In this document: one piece after another, positions 62,609-64,000 of the stretch
Layout: the number at the start of each line of letters is the position of its first letter
How positions within the stretch are numbered: position 1 is the first letter of the stretch
Source: Isochrysis galbana
Lineage: Eukaryota; Haptophyta; Isochrysidales; Isochrysidaceae
DNA length: 64,000 nt
NCBI GenBank assembly: GCA_018136815.1
Contig: CM030932.1
Location: 1,839,284 to 1,903,283, forward strand
Direction: 5' to 3'
Translations under genes and position numbers: made by a program
The notes under the pieces: model-generated
Seen by the model: only the letters and a program-made list of their open reading frames with translations
Told to the model about the DNA's origin: nothing
Databases searched by the model: none

Positions 62609-63803
62609 CTACGACAAGAGAACTGTGGGTGCGCTTGTGAGACCTGATGACGATGATCGTTGCGTAGTCTTGGCCAGTGCGCGGGCCACGCGCAGTGCGG
62701 CAAGCCAGTCCTTGAGCTCCTCTGCCGTGGGCGCCTGCAGCTCCCACTTGCGCGCAAGAGGGTCATCGACCGGAAGCAAATCGAAGCGGTTGGGACCATC
62801 CGGCGATTCAGGCAAGACCACCGGCTCGTGGTGCAGCATATCGATGGGCACGGCGGCATTTGTCGCGGCGCTGAAGCCTCCGCTCCCAAAGTCCTCCCAG
62901 GCCTTGAAGTAGTAAAGCCTTGTTCCCTTCAGGACAAAGTATCGCCGCTTTGTCGATTCCTTCCTCATGAGTCCGGGTTCCCCTTTCTTGAACAAGTGGC
63001 CCTCATGGTGCAGTGATGATTGCTCGTGGTGGGCGTCGGCCCGCTCGTGGTGCCGTTTGCCGCTCGTCGTCGTCGAAAGCGTCCCAGCGCTTGAGACTGA
63101 TCTAGTGGGCTCCTCGTCACGAAGAGGTTGGTACGTGTAGGCGCTTCGCTCTTTCGGCCGGACGGATTTGGTCGGAGCCCGGCTGCCCGGGTTAAGGCGC
63201 GCGAGGTCAACAGCAGCCCCGCGCATGTTGGGTGCATTCACCTGGACGGCACCGGTGACTAGCTGCATCTCAGGAATCTGGAAAAGATGAAGCAGTCGGT
63301 GCATCCTCATCGTCACGGAGAAGAAGAAGGCTACGAAGATGAGCGAGACTACACCAGCGGCAGCACCCATTTTGATCCATGCCATGAGCATTGCAGCCAC
63401 AACTAGGCAAGCCAGAGAGGCGCCGCCCACCGCAAAGATGTGCACCCGGTGCGCAACCATGATTTGGACAGCACGTTCCAGGCTTCCGTGAGGACCCTGC
63501 AGGGCGAGACGGTGCCCAAAGACGCAGGCGAACGATGAAATGACAAGGCAATAGAGCGAAAGCGCCATCGCCGAAGAGCCAAACACAAAGTAGGTGGACG
63601 AGAGGATCCAATTCGTCTCTTCAGGCACTTCCAGCTCGACGAGGCTCTCGAACGAGAAGCCCGCGATCACCGACGCTTGAGTCGCCAAGTTAGTGAACCG
63701 CTCGACGTTGAAATCGAGCTCTTTCTGCCGCAGCTCAAGCGCGTTGCGCTTTACGCCCGCCAACAGCACCTGAGCCACACGGGGGGGGGGGGGGGCGAGC
63801 CAT
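62609..63803 (-). CDS. Orai-like calcium channel with a C-terminal PH domain
   Basis: The open frame supports about 385 residues. The first helix reads FTNLATQASVIAGFSFESLV with ELEV next, aligning with the pore helix of animal Orai so that the Glu after LV falls at the selectivity-filter glutamate. Three further transmembrane segments follow (STYFVFGSSAMALSLYCLVI, HIFAVGGASLACLVVAAMLM, GVVSLIFVAFFFSVTM). After a His/Ser-rich linker comes a PH domain (HHEGHLFKKGEPG, KRRYFVLKGTRLYYFKAWED, KWELQAPTAEELKDWLAAL). Orai forms the store-operated calcium channel of animals; a PH domain would add phosphoinositide binding. At the 5' end, ATG 63803 is followed by 14 C's that put it one base out of frame with the channel. 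An alternative is an exon starting at CTCAG|GTGCTG near 63769 with its first exon outside the window. A homopolymer error is the simplest explanation. Confidence 0.75.
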
Positions 63804-64000
63804 GAGTGAGGAGCTACCCAAGCGGTAGCAGGGGCAGCCCACGTCCTCCTCCATCCCGAGCGAGCTGTCTGCGTCCCACCGTCGCCTCCTCCATCCCGAG
63901 CGAGCTATCTGTGCCCCCCCAGCGTCGCCGACTCCAACCCGTTCTGACCCCGCTCTACCCTCCCCCTCCCGCTTCTCCCTCGCACCTGTTTGTCTGCCTG
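63804..64000. other. Upstream flank of the Orai-like gene
   Basis: Contains the direct repeat CCTCCTCCATCCCGAGCGAG (about 63844-63863 and 63887-63906) separated by roughly 23 bases. No coding sequence is evident. It should include the promoter of the Orai-like gene if ATG 63803 is the true start. Confidence 0.4.

Noticed and set aside
1-64000. Search for tRNA, rRNA, CRISPR arrays or prokaryotic operons
   Set aside because: No cloverleaf with conserved TTCGANNC and anticodon arms, no rRNA core sequences and no regularly spaced repeats were recognised by eye. The gene structure is eukaryotic.

Overview
This window looks like nuclear DNA from a eukaryotic alga with a secondary plastid, most likely a haptophyte. 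The main evidence is a nuclear psbM gene (61168-61515) whose photosystem II subunit follows an N-terminal presequence. The genes have spliceosomal introns, including one apparent GC-AG intron. The DNA is GC-rich and carries many dispersed repeats. Species-level identity cannot be read from the sequence.

Layout. 1-3500: degraded non-LTR retrotransposon pieces (minus strand) split by TAGTCA-rich repeats. 3501-3600: assembly gap. 3601-16434: a young, nearly complete Ty3/gypsy chromovirus (element 1, plus strand). 17052-22519: a SET/MYND methyltransferase (minus) and a CLASP-like TOG protein (plus). 22735-25512: stacked dispersed repeats. 26032-27216: a four-exon xanthine phosphoribosyltransferase with a TATA box. 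28119-31120: a NIT-like sensor fused to a Ser/Thr kinase. 31260-34940: retroelement debris with a proline-rich ORF. 35247-40237: an eleven-exon CTR9 (Paf1 complex) gene (minus). 40485-40943: a TA-flanked MITE-like element. 40976-42310: the 3' end of a LINE (minus). 42311-42410: second gap. 42411-49050: a second chromovirus (element 2, minus) lacking everything from the protease onward. 51559-53256: a nucleotide-sugar-transporter-like gene. 54792-55441: a disrupted MGQY-type gene. 56867-58408: a JmjC/cupin-like membrane protein preceded by a 202-bp tandem repeat. 61168-61515: psbM. 62609-63803: an Orai-like channel with a C-terminal PH domain (minus).

The most striking observation is that both chromoviruses carry, inside pol and upstream of the protease, a compact cytosine-C5-type DNA methyltransferase domain. 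It has a SAM-site-like segment, an HPPC catalytic motif, an ENP motif and an RSRTY motif, and it resembles bacteriophage/bacterial DNA methylases. By hand count the two copies are identical at 161 of 192 positions, while the surrounding linkers barely align, so the domain appears to be under purifying selection. A chromodomain ends the same polyprotein in element 1. One element family would thus combine a chromatin reader with a DNA-methylation writer. The two LTR copies of element 1 differ by one substitution and four single-base indels over about 886 bp, so the insertion is recent. No tRNA, rRNA, CRISPR array or prokaryotic operon was seen.
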